Shown in pieces: positions 20,585 through 32,008 of a stretch of DNA of 64,000 nt (the first letter of the stretch is position 1; the number at the start of each line of letters is the position of its first letter). The DNA is taken from the NCBI GenBank assembly GCA_014529385.2, contig CM043959.1, forward strand, positions 94,004,529 through 94,068,528, read 5' to 3'. Both the position numbers and the translations under genes were made by a program. The notes beneath the pieces are model-generated. The model searched no databases. It was not told the origin of the DNA and worked only from the letters and a program-made list of their open reading frames with translations. Source of the stretch: Adiantum capillus-veneris (lineage: Eukaryota > Streptophyta > Polypodiopsida > Polypodiales > Pteridaceae).

Positions 20585-22625
20585 ACAAGCTACTAATGAT
20601 GCTTCAATGCTTGTTAACTATCTTGTTTCTAGGCTTCAACCAGCCATGGGCAATCCATCTCTCCAAAGTGAAGTGCAACGGCAGCTCCGTGCTCACGGGA
20701 TTCTCCAAGCTCATCACCATGACGAGAGAACACCTAGGAAGCCTCCTTGTGAGACTACCAAAAGAGGTCTCTCTCCGATTCGGGAAGAAGAAGAGAATCC
20801 ATATGAAGGGCTCAAGAATTTACTTCTTGATGATGCATCTCCTTCCCAAAGGAGAACTCAAGAGCCTCCACCGAAGGAACGAGAAAGAAGCGAGTCTCCC
20901 GCCACCTCGGCAGAGATGGCTCCACGAAGACGGCGGGCTAAACGCTCTCCATCACCACCAAAGCGGAGAAGACCATCACACTCTTCTCCATGCCATAATT
21001 CAAAGAGGGATGATAAAAAGCAAGAGAAGAAAAAGGCGAGAAAGAGGACACCCTCTTCTCCATCTTCTTCATCCTCTTCCTCTTATGAAAACTATGGTGA
21101 AGATGACAAAGATCAAGACAAGAAAAAGGCGAGAAAGAGGTCACCCTCTTCTCCACCTTCTTCAAATTATTCACCCTCTGAAGAAAGTGATGGTGCAACC
21201 TTTGAACCATCAAAAAGAAGAGGCCATAGGAAATCCTATGCCGCATGGAAGAGGTCGTCCAAGTTGAAGAAATTCAAAGAGGGAGGGAAGAGCATCTCTT
21301 TCCTTACCTATGATGGTACCGTTGGTGCTACGGACAAAGTCTTGGCCTTTATCCAACAATTCGATGCGGCGTTTGGAGATGAGGGCTTCACGGAGTCCTC
21401 TAAGCTACACCATGTAGCTATGCGCTTTCAAAAGTCCGCCAGACAATGGTGGTCTAGCCTACGAGCCAATGGTGAAGCTCCACGAACATGGAAGGCTTTA
21501 AGAGCTTCCGTTATGAAGCAATTTTTGGCCACCGATGCCAAAGACAAAGTACTCAGCGAATGGCGAAGCTTAAAGCTCTCTCCCTATGAATCCATCCACA
21601 AATATGTAGACAAGTTTTGGGACCTACAACTCAAAGCCATTGTCTTCAAAAGGTTGGATTTTGGAGATCAAAAGCAACAATTTTGTGCGGGCCCAACCGA
21701 AGAAATGGCGGAGTATGTCAACTCCCAAAGACCACGTACCATATCGGCGGTAATACACCACACTATGGTCGCCTCTCGAATCAATTTCCAAACGGGGGCA
21801 AAAAGAAATAATAAGCCCCCGGAAAACAAGGGTTCCAATGAGCCTAAGGGGAAGGACAATGTCCAAAAGTCTCCTAAGGGCAACTCCAACAAAGCTAAAG
21901 AGAAGGGAGTTTACAAAGGTAAGAATAAACTCTCTTCTGAAGAGCTTGAGCGTTATCGTAAGGATAACTGGTGTTTCAAGTGCGGCGAACAAGGGCATGC
22001 GTACCGCGCTTGTCCCCAAAAGAACAACCGCCAAGATCTTCCTAGAGCTTCCTTGGTTGAAATCCAAGAGGAGGAGACTCACCAAACTCACCACAAAGGA
22101 TCTCCTCTATGCCATGCTTGGGGAAAGGTAAGAGAATATGATGCTTTTATTCTCTTTGACCCTGGTTCTACTCACAATTTTATATCTATAGAGTTGGCCA
22201 CCAAGCTAGGAATACAATCCTACGAGATGGGAGATGTCCTACCCGCAGACAGTGCCTTCAAGGGGCAAGAAGCTTCAGTCACTCCCTTAATTGGGAAATT
22301 GAGGCTTCATGTCCAAGGCTATGTGGACAAAGAGGACTTCTTTATCTCTCCTCTCAAGCATGAGGATGTAATCCTAGGGGCACCATGGTTTGACCGCCTG
22401 GATGCCGATGTTAAATTTCCTGAAAGGAGAATCTCCTTTAAGTTCAGGGAAAAAGACATGTATATAGATGCTAAGGAAATGGGTAACACCATCCCCATTG
22501 TACATACACCAGCTTTCAATAAGTCAATAAAGAGCTCTATTTCCGTGTACATGATTTTTGTTAAAGACTCTCAAAATGAACCTAATGCTTTAGCAAAAGA
22601 AAATAAAAGCAACCAAAAGGAATAA
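20585..22625 (+). pseudogene. G2 gag and protease
   Basis: Open for 673 codons from the first in-frame ATG (20607), but the true start is missing: the G3 copy has about 26 more N-terminal codons (MADNSKESEINVDNFDFANE). Residues 90-200 form a basic, serine/arginine-rich block (KRSPSPPKRRRPSH). Next come the gag fold (FAFIQQFDAAFGDE-like region near 21350, then RQWWSSLRANGEAPRTWKAL), a CCHC knuckle (CFKCGEQGHAYRAC near 21970-22011) and an aspartic protease (LFDPGSTHNFISIELATKLG near 22155-22210). It ends at TAA 22623-22625, where G3 has a leucine codon. Gag forms the particle and protease cuts the polyprotein. Confidence 0.93.
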
Positions 22626-25471
22626 GAGTTATCCAATTTTCTCAAGGGGTTTCAAGATGTTTTTATTGACGACATCCCTTGTGAGCTACCTCCTAAACGA
22701 GGTAATGATGACCATGCAATTGAACTTCTTCCAGGAAGTTCACCGCCTAATAAACCTCCTTATAGAGTTTCTCAAGCTCAACAAGAGGAGATTATGCGGC
22801 AAGTGCATGAGTTAGTTGAGAAGGGCATGGTTAGGCCTAGCTCATCTCCATTTTGCTCACCTGTGCTATTAGTGCAAAAGAAAGACGACACATATCGTAT
22901 GTGTGTCGACTATAGAGCACTAAATAGGATCACTATCAAGAATAGGTTTCCCGTTCCACGAGTAGAAGACCTATTTGATAAGCTACAAGGATCGACGTAC
23001 TTCAGTAGGGTTGACCTAAAGAGTGGCTATCATCAAATAAGGATAGTTGATCAAGACATTGTAAACACCGCGGTTCTCACTACATTTGGTCTTTACGAAT
23101 ACATTGTCATGCCTTTGGCTTGACCAATGCACCAGCCACTTTCAACCGCTTGATGGAGAAGCTGTTTAGGCCTCATCGAACCTACACTGGAGTGTTCTTT
23201 GATGATATTATCATCTACTCTAATTCATTGGAGGAACACAAGCAACACCTCCAGGTAATATTTCAAGTTTTAAGAGAGAATAAACTTTATGTTAATCGAA
23301 AGAAAAGTGAATTTTTCTTGCAAGAGATTCAGTATTTAGGTCACATTATCTCTCAAGATGGCATCCAAATGGATCCATCCAAGTTAGAGGTAATAAAAGG
23401 ATGGCCTAAACCAAGGAATCTTCATGAACTAAGAAGCTTTATAGGTATGTGCGCATACTATAGACGCTTCATAGAAAAGTTCTCACAAATTGCGGGACCA
23501 TTACATGACCTAACAAAGAAAAGCGTTAGGTATACACGGTCTGCTAAGGAGAACAATGCTTTTGAAAAGCTTAAAGAAAAGCTTATCTCTCAACCTGTGC
23601 TTACACTACCGGATCTCTCAAAACCATTTGAGGTCCAATGTGATGCTTGTGGTGATTGACTTGGAGCTGTTTTGATCCAAGAAGGGCACTCCATAGGCTA
23701 TGAGAGCCGAAGGCTCGACCCTGTTGAGCAAGCTCTAGGCATATACAAAAAATAACTCCTTGCAGTTCTACATGCCTTAGACTCATGGAAGCACTATTTA
23801 TTGGGGACTCCTTTTATTCTGCGAACGGATCACCAAAGTCTTAAGTACTTCATGACGCAGACTAAGATCTCCGACAAACAAATGAGGTGGGCAAATTTCC
23901 TTTCGCAATTTCATTTTCATATTGCTCACATTGTTGGCAAGCATAATCAAGTAGCTGATGCACTCTCAAGACGACCGAGAGTGAATGCGGTTTCCATAGC
24001 AACACACGATGATCTATCTTCAATGATAGATGAGTATGCTATTGATCCCGATTTTAGAGATGTGATTTCAGCCCTTACATTAGGTAAGAAAGAAGAACCA
24101 TTTACTTTACAAGATGGTTATCTTCTCTATGGCAATAGACTATGCGTTACTAACTCCCTGCGTGAGAAAGTAATTTATGAATCTCATGCTCCCCCGTATG
24201 CGGGGAATAGAGGGATTCAGTCTACCTTAAAGGGAATTGAAACATATTTCTATTGGCCTACCATGAAAGTGAACATACAAGAGTATGTTTCCAAATGTGT
24301 GGTATGTCAAAAGACAAAATTTGATAGAGGGAAGCAACCTGGATTGCTTCAACCCTTGCCAATCCCTAATTCACCATGGGAGAGCATATCCATGGATTTT
24401 ATCTTTGGATTGCCTAAGTCTATCCATGGGAATACGGGAATATGGACGATAGTAGACAGGTTCAGTAAACAAGCTCATCTTATACCTGTCAAAAAGACTA
24501 TCAAAGCCCATCAAATGGCAACCCTCTTCATTTCACAAATTTTCAAATACCATGGCTTGCCAATGTCCATAGTGTCGGATAGAGATCTTACAAAGACCAG
24601 TAATTTCTGGAAGGGTCTCTTTGAGAATTTAGGGACAAGGCTAAATTTCTCTTCCGCCTAACATCCACAAACGGATGGCCAAAGTGAAATAGCTAACCTA
24701 ACAATTCTCGATCTACTAAAAGACTATGTAACGGAAGTAGATCAAAGATCCCAATGGGAGAAGTACTTACCCTTAGTGGAGTATGCTTACAATAACACTG
24801 TACATACTTCCACAGGAAAAGCACATTTCGAGGTAATTGAGGGAAGATCAAAAAGTCCCTTGCTACTTAAGGTACATGGGAAGATCTTCGTTGCAGATGA
24901 GTATAGCCGAGACCTACAAGAATCTTTCCAAAAGATTAAGGATGCTATCTCTATCTCACAGCAAAGGCAAAAGGCTACTGCTGACAAGCACAGAAGAGCC
25001 CAAGCCTTTAAAGAAAACGATTGGGTCTTGTTAAAGTTTCCCAAGGCTCGATTAAGGCACACAACGGGTAAGAATCCTACGAGTCACAAAAAGTACTATG
25101 CTAAACTAGCAAAAAGGTACTATGGTCCCTTTCAGATTCTCAGGCCAATCAATGAGATGGCCTATCAACTCAAGTTTCCCAATCATTGGCTCATACACAA
25201 TGCTTTTCATGTGAGCCTATTAAAGCCTTACAAAGGAGAGCCACCTCAAGAACCAACTATTGAAGATCCACCGGAGATCGAGGACCAAGAAGAGGTGCTG
25301 TAGCCCAAGTCCATTCTCCGACATGAAGACAAGGTACTAAGAGGCGGTAAGACTATCCGACGATATCTTATTAAGTTTAAGAATTATCCTTTTGAAGATG
25401 CTAGATGGATGCAAGGCATACAATTAAAGGATAACCTAAACCTTGTCAATGCTTACAATGCTTCCCAAGAG
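22626..25471 (+). pseudogene. G2 pol: RT, RNase H, integrase, chromodomain
   Basis: Continues the gag frame through RT (RMCVDYRALNRITIKNRFPV, DLKSGYHQIRI). A one-base loss near 23117 then shifts the frame at MPFGLTNAP. RT resumes with VFFDDIIIYSNS (active site) and runs into RNase H (VQCDACGD, LRTDHQSLKYF), the integrase zinc finger, core (MDFIFGLPKS, SAYHPQTDGQSE region) and a chromodomain-like end (RRYLIKFKNYPFEDARWM). Stops at 23657 (TGA), 23753 (TAA), 24659 (TAA) and 25301 (TAG). The integrase zinc-finger motif reads AGNRG where G1 and G3 read AGHRG, so a zinc-binding histidine is lost. Confidence 0.93.
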
Positions 25472-25830
25472 TAAGCAAATGTACAAAATGTTAAAAATGA
25501 ACAAAAGTTTTGTCTTATAAGACTCTCTTTTTCTTTATTTGTGCACAAAAATGAAGTAGTATGCATGCTTAGATCAAGTTTGCGGAGACGACGTCTCCCA
25601 AACACCAAGTAGAGCTTGTCACTCTACTATGGAAGATTGATAGGACTAATGTGCAGACATGCTTGCGGCAGCCTCAGGCTCTCAAGCGCCAAATGGACTA
25701 ATCATCCATTGTGGAATGATGTCGTAGGGTAGCATAGGGATCCTCTACCCGCTGAGAAAAGGACTCATGAACATGCTTTATCTTCTCTACACCATAGTCG
25801 AGGACAACTATGATTTCAAGAGAGAGGTAA
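25472..25830 (+). other. G2 3' noncoding region and polypurine tract
   Basis: Conserved noncoding spacer ending AAGAGAGAGGTAA immediately before the 3' LTR. No gene. Confidence 0.8.
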
Positions 25831-27414
25831 TGTCATAATAATCAATATCTAATTCTCCTAAATGATTTTCTCATATTAAAGTGATCATTTAATGTGGGGA
25901 AGGCCAGGGGAGAAAAAGCTAGAATATTGGTTAAGCTAGCAGACCAGCCACAGTAGGGATCCAAAGGAGGGAAAATAGGGATCCAAAGGGGGGGCCATCT
26001 GCAAAAGAGCCATGTGCAACAATGGGCTAAAAAGACCCTAAGGTTCAGCCCATTAAGACTTCCAAAATGCTAAGGTTCCAAAATTCAAAGGTTGTGTCCA
26101 AAGGTCAACCCTAGGGAAAATTGGATGCTTTGTGTGTGCCCTAAAAGTCTTTGCACATCCCTACATGGGAGGGGGCGAGCCCTAAAGTAGGGGATGAGAG
26201 AGAAAGCCACACACACACACAGGCTCCCTTTACACAAAGGGAATGAGGGACATATGTCAGCTCCCTAGGCCAGATGCCCACAAGGTGTGCCCAATTTCTA
26301 TTGGATGACCCTTGAAGTGGACCAATGAAAATTAAGCTAGAGTAAATCTAGTTTAATTAATTTAAAAACATTTAATAAAAGAAACCAATGAGAATTAAGT
26401 CTCCTAGAAGACTATTGGACAGTCTCCCAAGGGGTCCAATGAGCATTCAGGAGCCCCATGGCTTGCCTGATTCCTATTGGCCAGGAGGAAAAGGGGTCCA
26501 ATGAGAGTTTAGTTTAATTATTTAATTACCTAAAGCTCTCACAAAAGGGGAAAGGGGGACACATGTCAGAAGGCTATCACTTATGCTACTTAATTGTAAT
26601 TGGCTTGACTTGGGGAGGACCAATGAGGCTTCAGGAAGAGTATTTAGCAAGAGGGCTCGCCCAAGAGAGGGAGGGGGCTGATTTTTGCAAGGCATTATCA
26701 CACACACACTCACACAAGCTCATGTGTGAAGAAAGAGAAGACTATCTCTTCCCAAGCTTTAATGGAGAACTCATCACCTACTCCAAGCTTGTGAGATAGA
26801 AGCCTACATCAACACTCTCTTGGCATGTGGATGCAAATCCAACCAAGAGCCAAGCTTCAATGCATGCTCATCTCCTCTACCAAGCTAATTACTAAGCTAA
26901 TCTATGCTACATATGAGTGATTATGTGAGGAGATGTACATCTTTCTCGTAAGATACTCCTTCTTCCTCTCAATCTACTCTCATACCTTGCTAGCTCTCAC
27001 CATCTTCGAAGGTGTGTGAGGTCTTGGGTCTGAGAAAGGGGATAATTCAAGTTGTGTTTGTTAAGTGTTTTGCTTAGTGCATGAAGTTTCCATCTTCATT
27101 GCACTAGCTAGTCTTGAAGGAACACAAAGAATTGTATTGTACAATGTCTCTCTTGATGGGAGAAACCATAATACAAAGCCTTTTGGAGGGGGGACCGGCT
27201 CCATGAAAACCTGGTCCTTAACTGTTTTCAATAGCTTAATTGCTCTCTCTTTTGAAAGTATTGTCGATGCTATCTAACTAGGTGTTATGCTTTTTTTTGC
27301 TCTCTCCACCCAAGCACTCTTGTAATTCTCATTAGGAATCTACTCTAATGAAATGCCCACTATGTTCATGCTAATTTCCGCTACACATAAGTTATTAGGC
27401 CATTAAATGTTACA
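25831..27414 (+). repeat. G2 3' LTR
   Basis: 1584 bp, TGTCATAATA to AATGTTACA, followed by TAATC. It is the complete reference copy for this LTR family in the window. Confidence 0.95.
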
Positions 27415-27419
27415 TAATC

Positions 27420-28490
27420 TTTAGCCAAGGCAGGCTTTTAACAGCACCGTCACTTGGATCATCTGCTACCTAGGAGTTTAAGCTCCCGCTTTACATAATT
27501 AACCGGGCCGTTAATGACACCGGGCTTAACAGAAGGATTAATCAAACATTAAATAATGACGGTGAAGTAACTTCTACAAACTTTATCTCGACTAATTGTC
27601 TCAATCTTCAGACTTCAGAAATGATATGCAGCTTGCATGCACTGCCTCGACTCTCGAAGCTCTATCCCTTTTCAACTCGAATCCCTTTGCTTCTGCTCCC
27701 TTGTCTTATACTTGCTCAATCTCGGCTTATGTACGCTTAAAGCTTATGCTTGCTTCTTGGTTCTGTTCGCCTCATCGTGCTCTAGACTTCCCAATTTTCC
27801 TTTATGCTCGGCTTGCTCAAGCTTCTAGTTCGAGCTTGAGAGGGAGAGAGAGATTGTTTCCTTTCCTTTACTAACTGAGTACGAGAGAGAGATAGCTTGG
27901 TGATCTTGTCTTCCTCTCGGATGCTTTGCTTTCTTGGGCTCTTTGCTCTCTCAAGCACGAGAGAAAGAGCGTCTTGCTTGCTATGTTCAAGCTTGAGAGG
28001 GAGAGAGGAAGAGAAAGCCTTGTTTTGTATCACCAGTATGAGAATGAAAGAGAGTCCGGTTATGCTTCTCAAGCTCGAGGATGAGAGCGAGAGAGAGGTA
28101 GCTCCTCCCCGTCTTGCCCTTCGACTCCCTCCTCTCTCTTCTTCCCTTGCCTCTCATTCTTCCCCTTCGTAACCTCTTCGTTGAAAAAATCCCTTCCTTA
28201 TAATAGCCCTCTTGCTTTTTTGCCCCACCACGCAGTCAGGGTGCCCTGACTGACGTGGCGTGGGAGCGGCCGTGATGATGTGTCAGTGGCGGATTTCAAG
28301 CAGCGCCGAATTTTGCGGAACTGGTACCAAAGAGGAGCGCTATGGAGAGGGCTGTAACTTTGCTTCCATGCTCGCTGCCAACCGCGCTCTCCACGGCCCA
28401 ACGCGAGCTCATCAACTTCCCTCTGCGCCCTCTGCCCGCCTGTTCACGCCATCCACCTCATTTTCTTTGTTTTTACACACACCTCTATAA
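27420..28490 (-). repeat. Probable LTR remainder of element U
   Basis: Continues element U beyond G2. No coding frame makes sense. The part 27600-28170 is strongly strand-biased with many CTCTC/GAGAG runs, like an LTR leader. On the minus strand a TATA-like CTATTATAAGG lies at 28206-28196. The outer edge is uncertain; 28490 is chosen because a PPR pseudogene starts just beyond. Confidence 0.35.
28196..28251 (-). promoter_or_regulatory. TATA-like box and 18 bp palindrome
   Basis: Minus-strand CTATTATAAGG (28206-28196). About 30 bp upstream of it is the perfect dyad AGTCAGGGTGCCCTGACT (28234-28251), beside a TGACGTGG element (28251-28258). The arrangement looks like a core promoter for minus-strand transcription of element U. 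Function is inferred. Confidence 0.35.
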
Positions 28491-28499
28491 TTAGGGTGG

Positions 28500-28900
28500 C
28501 CAATGGAGAGGCCTTTGGTAGTCCATTGAACTTAGGCTTATGGGCGGCCTTGCCACTTGGTTTCCTTTGGGTGGCCTAGCAAATCTACAAGGGCACCATT
28601 TTTGACATGCATAGCAGCCAAAGAAACACATATTCCACCAATAGTCCTTGACTAACAATATCCTAATGAATTTCGATGCTCGCATTACTTTCCTGACAGT
28701 GCCATACGCCTTCAATATGCAAGTATAAGTGATTGCATTCGGAGAGTTTTTCTCTCTTTGCATCTGCTCCAAATATCCAGCTTCCTGGTCCTACCTTATT
28801 GGAGTTATCCCGCAATCATTGCATTCCAAGAGACGACATTCCGAATAGGAAGCTCTTCAAGCACTTTTTGTCCTTCACTACGAGCACCACATAGATTCCT
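28500..28900 (-). pseudogene. Pentatricopeptide-repeat (PPR) gene fragment
   Basis: A piece of a PLS-type PPR gene, whose family binds organellar RNA for editing, splicing or stability. The minus strand reads GQKVLEELPIRNVVSWNAMI near 28880-28812, ends in a stop, and after a frame change continues MEQMQREKNSPNAITYTCIL and KAYGTVR (28772-28700). After another frame change GGICVSLAAMHVKNGALV appears near 28640-28590. These are the consecutive P, L and S repeat signatures (VVSWNAMI; PNAITYTCILKA; MYVKCGAL-like). Two frameshifts and stops show it is dead. The style resembles fern and lycophyte PPR genes. It could be an old retrocopy or the edge of a larger decayed gene. Confidence 0.75.
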
Positions 28901-29388
28901 CCTGACTAATAACAGTCTCATCGATTTGTAATTACCATAACTTGACCGTCCGGATTCTGTTTGTCGTATCATCACTTTCTATGACCTTCATACGCTGCAT
29001 AGAACATACCCATCACCTGGCAAGGCTCCAAAACCCTCAGTTGGCACACTGACCGAGCCAATCCGACTGATACAGAACCGGCCCCCAGTGTATCTTTAAT
29101 GGCCAATATCTTGGCAATCGGAACTCCGATCGTGCTGATTTGTAAAGACCAACGCGCTCCACAAAGTGGGCACTTCAGGCCCGTGCATTCATTTCATTTT
29201 TGTCACCTCAGCTGCAGTTGCCCAATCCGGTACGGATCTGCAATCGACTTGAACTTTAAACTGCCATAACTTCTTCACCTTAGCTCCTATCAACGAGCCG
29301 TAAAGACAGGCTGGTAGAGCACTTCAAGCACTACAGTTCTAGATCATAATCTCTCATATGTGGTCACTGCAAGCATACTCATTTTTGG
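28901..29388. repeat. Noncoding stretch with three degenerate ~168 bp units
   Basis: Blocks starting ACCATAACTTG (28932), GCCAATATCTTGG (29103) and GCCATAACTTCTTC (29269) share a layout of (C)CATAACTT, CTCC.ATC and GTAAAGAC about 168 bp apart. They may be old tandem repeats of a retroelement leader or LTR. No gene is seen. Confidence 0.35.
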
Positions 29389-29446
29389 CATCATTGAGGC
29401 ATGTGTTGTCCCTCTTAAGCCGCATCTGGCATACATTAATGATTAA
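29389..29446. repeat. 170 bp duplicated segment, copy A (left part)
   Basis: Left part of a segment that continues at 30776-30892 after the TIR element. The whole matches 31633-31803 closely: CATCATTGAGGCAT, CATCTGGCATACATTAAT, CTTAATGTGTAGGCTTCAAA, CTCATCATGGCGGCG. Confidence 0.9.
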
Positions 29447-30775
29447 CACTAGAATGGTAACCTAACATGACATAAAAGTGTCCTTTCAAGGTTTTGGGAA
29501 AAAATTCCAAAACCATAGTAGATCCACTCATTTTGAAAAAACCTTTCATGAGCTTATAGTTCAATAACTACTACATATAGAAAAAATGAGAAACTTGTAA
29601 TTTTTCTCATCCCTTGGTCACTACAAGCCTCCAAAGTTGATGGACCAGTGCATTTTTCCCAAAACAACAATTTCTTGCGGTTGATTGCATATAAATAAGA
29701 GTGGAGATTTTTGTAGGACATGAGATAAAATGCCCCGTTAACTTCAATGGGTTGGTGACCAAAACATATGGTTGCTTTTACCTCACTAATTTTTTTTTGG
29801 GAAAAAAAAAGGTACAAAAAAGTTGCATTTTTGCCATTCTGCGGACCTATCATCAAAGGTTCTACGCTCAATACAGATACTATATACATGTTTTCTTAGT
29901 TCCCTTTGGGCCTCTAGATTCAAAAGGAGCCATGGAGCATGTCAAAGGATAATGGATCTCTTACAATTGGAACCTTGGGGGCAATGATAAAGTGCTAAAT
30001 ACAGCAATCATGAAAAAACTGGGTTTAGCATTATGACCTCTAGAAACCCATAGAAACTACTCAATATCTAGCCAAGTTTGTAGTCTATGATTAGATATGG
30101 TTACTAACTACAAAATACACACAATTGGCCTAAGAAACTAGCAATATTGAGAAAGTTATACTTGCTACTCTAAAATGTATCGTATTCTTCAGCAATAAAA
30201 AAACTCAACCATCATCATATACTATGCTATATAGCATATTAGGTCCCCCAAAACTCAATGAAGATTAGCTTTATGTTATACATTACACTTACACAATCAA
30301 AATTGAATTTGGATATCAAGAAAGCCACCAAGAAAATCATAAAAGTGATAATTTTGGCCAAAAAACAGGATTATGCAATTCTTGTAAATTGGTCATAACT
30401 TTCAATTTTAACACTTGGCTCTCCCTACAAGCATCAAAACATGTTGAGAACTATGAAGGCCTAACCTCTAGCCATCTAAACCTCACAAACATGAAGTTTA
30501 GAGTGATATAGTTGCCAAAAATTGAAAAAAAGCCAAAAACAGTACCCGTTTTTTCACACAGTTTAGGTTCAAAAATGTTGTGCAAGAGTAAGGTTAATGG
30601 TGAGATCGATACTAAAAAAAAATGCTAAGTTTTTTTCAGCGCATGAGGCAACTTTGTGGATATATAGCACCTAGAAATTGGTTTTCATACTCTTCAAATA
30701 ATTCAAGCAAAATGGTCACTTAACAGGACACAAAAGTGTCCAAGGACATAAAAGTGTCCTGTTACCATTCTAGTG
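29447..30775. mobile_element. 1.33 kb non-autonomous DNA transposon with 15 bp TIRs at a TTAA site
   Basis: Ends CACTAGAATGGTAAC and its exact inverse. Flanked by TTAA on both sides (29443-29446, 30776-30779), and the second copy of the host repeat (31633-31803) shows the empty site with one TTAA, which proves insertion. Just inside both ends lies the motif GACATAAAAGTGTCC. The interior is AT-rich with no convincing coding frame, so it would depend on an outside transposase. TTAA targets are a mark of the piggyBac superfamily. Because the flanks are palindromic, a TA duplication (Tc1/mariner) with ends ACACTAG cannot be excluded. The CACTA start is coincidental, as no 3 bp duplication fits. 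Confidence 0.85.
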
Positions 30776-30892
30776 TTAAGCTCGGCCTGTTATCAAACCC
30801 TGATCACTGCTCACTTAATGTGTAGGCTTCAAAGAATCTTAGCTTGCATTTCTCTGCTCTTTTTCTCATCATGGCGGCGCAGCTGCACGACA
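30776..30892. repeat. 170 bp duplicated segment, copy A (right part)
   Basis: Continuation of 29389-29446. Contains CTCATC then ATGGCGGCGCAGCTGCACGA, which could be a start codon with an alanine-rich opening. It stays open only briefly. Confidence 0.85.
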
Positions 30893-31632
30893 TCCACCCC
30901 CTCTGAACCTACACAGCCTCCGGTTTGTGCCAATAACACTTCAATCTGTATCTGCTATAGGTACCTTAAGCTCTTTGCCATCATCAGACTCATTTAACTG
31001 GTAAACATATGAAACAAAAATAAATAAAGCTTATACCCTATCATCAATGTTCTAGCTAAATCATTAGGTAGCTATCCATCAAGAATCTCTGAACTATATC
31101 TGCCGTATCTTCAAAGCATTCAATTATGGATAACATGTTTAGTGAACCCCGCCAGACTCAAGTGCTCCAGTTAATGATGCACACGGCTTGACCATTAAGT
31201 TTTCTTTAAGGAACCCTATCAAGCTCAAGTATGCCTTACTCTGTCTGCACACGGAATGGTCGTCAAGTCCTTTACTTCAAGTTCTCTTTTAGCAGAACCA
31301 ACTCAATAGATGTGAAGATACTTCATCAATTATCCAAAGAAGTCAATTGGAAGCCAACCATGTAATCTTATTGTGACTGCATAACCGAAAACTTTTCTGA
31401 CTTAGCATAATCTAAGAAACAAAACCTTGTACCATGCAACCTACTGCAACAGATAACTGGTACTCTTCAAATCTGGAACTTTGCACTTTAGTAGCCCCCG
31501 GGACCAAATGGGAAACTAATCATCTGTCCCAGTGTGAGCATTCCTTTAAAAAATTTGCACCATCCTCCAGGATCATAGGGAAAATACAAGAATTTCCAAT
31601 CATTACAACATAAACATACATTAACCCACAAA
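30893..31632. other. No gene seen
   Basis: AT-rich unique-looking DNA between the two copies of the 170 bp repeat. No coding pattern, RNA gene or element end was recognised. Confidence 0.5.
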
Positions 31633-31803
31633 CATCATTGAGGCATCTGTTGGCCCTCTTAAGCCACATCTGGCATACATTAATCATTAAGCTTGGCCTG
31701 TTATCAATCCCTGATCACTGCTCACTTAATGTGTAGGCTTCAAAGAAGCTTAGCTTGCATTTCTCTGCTCTTTTTCTCATCATGGCGGCGGAGCTGCACG
31801 ACA
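31633..31803. repeat. 170 bp duplicated segment, copy B (empty site)
   Basis: Matches copy A without the TIR element. Here the start-like ATGGCGGCGGAGCTGCACGA is followed by a stop nine codons on. Confidence 0.9.
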
Positions 31804-32008
31804 ACGCGCGGGATTAAACAATGGTGCTTCCCCTTGATGTGTACCATTGATCTCATCAACCTCCACGCCATGGTAGATAAACCTGAGGTGGTGCCTTGCC
31901 AAACATGCACTTAATTCGCCCAAATATGTAAACTATCTAAAATTTGAAGGGCGAGCATGCTAGTCCAAAACCAACTGGGGTCTCCATGTGAATCAAGTAT
32001 GTGATCTA
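31804..32008. other. No gene seen
   Basis: Short spacer up to a Helitron-like end. Nothing recognised. Confidence 0.5.

Larger units (their letters stand above)
19019..27414 (+). mobile_element. Ty3/gypsy element G2 (chromodomain type), both LTRs present
   Basis: 8.4 kb on the plus strand with 5 bp target duplication TAATC (19014-19018 and 27415-27419). The two LTRs are about 99% identical over about 1565 bp, the youngest pair in the window. The first LTR is cut short about 20 bp before its end and joins directly into gag codons, so the primer site, leader and about the first 25 gag codons are gone. Coding order is gag, protease, RT, RNase H, integrase, chromodomain-like tail, with five stops and one frameshift. 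Confidence 0.95.

Noticed and set aside
27596-28172. Serine-rich frames in both strands
   Set aside because: Driven by CTCTC/GAGAG strand bias in a probable LTR; no domain seen.
29447-30775. CACTA-type element because ends start with CACTA
   Set aside because: Flanks do not give a 3 bp direct duplication, and the empty site fits TTAA (or TA) instead; subterminal repeats are unlike the CACTA at 9689-17124.
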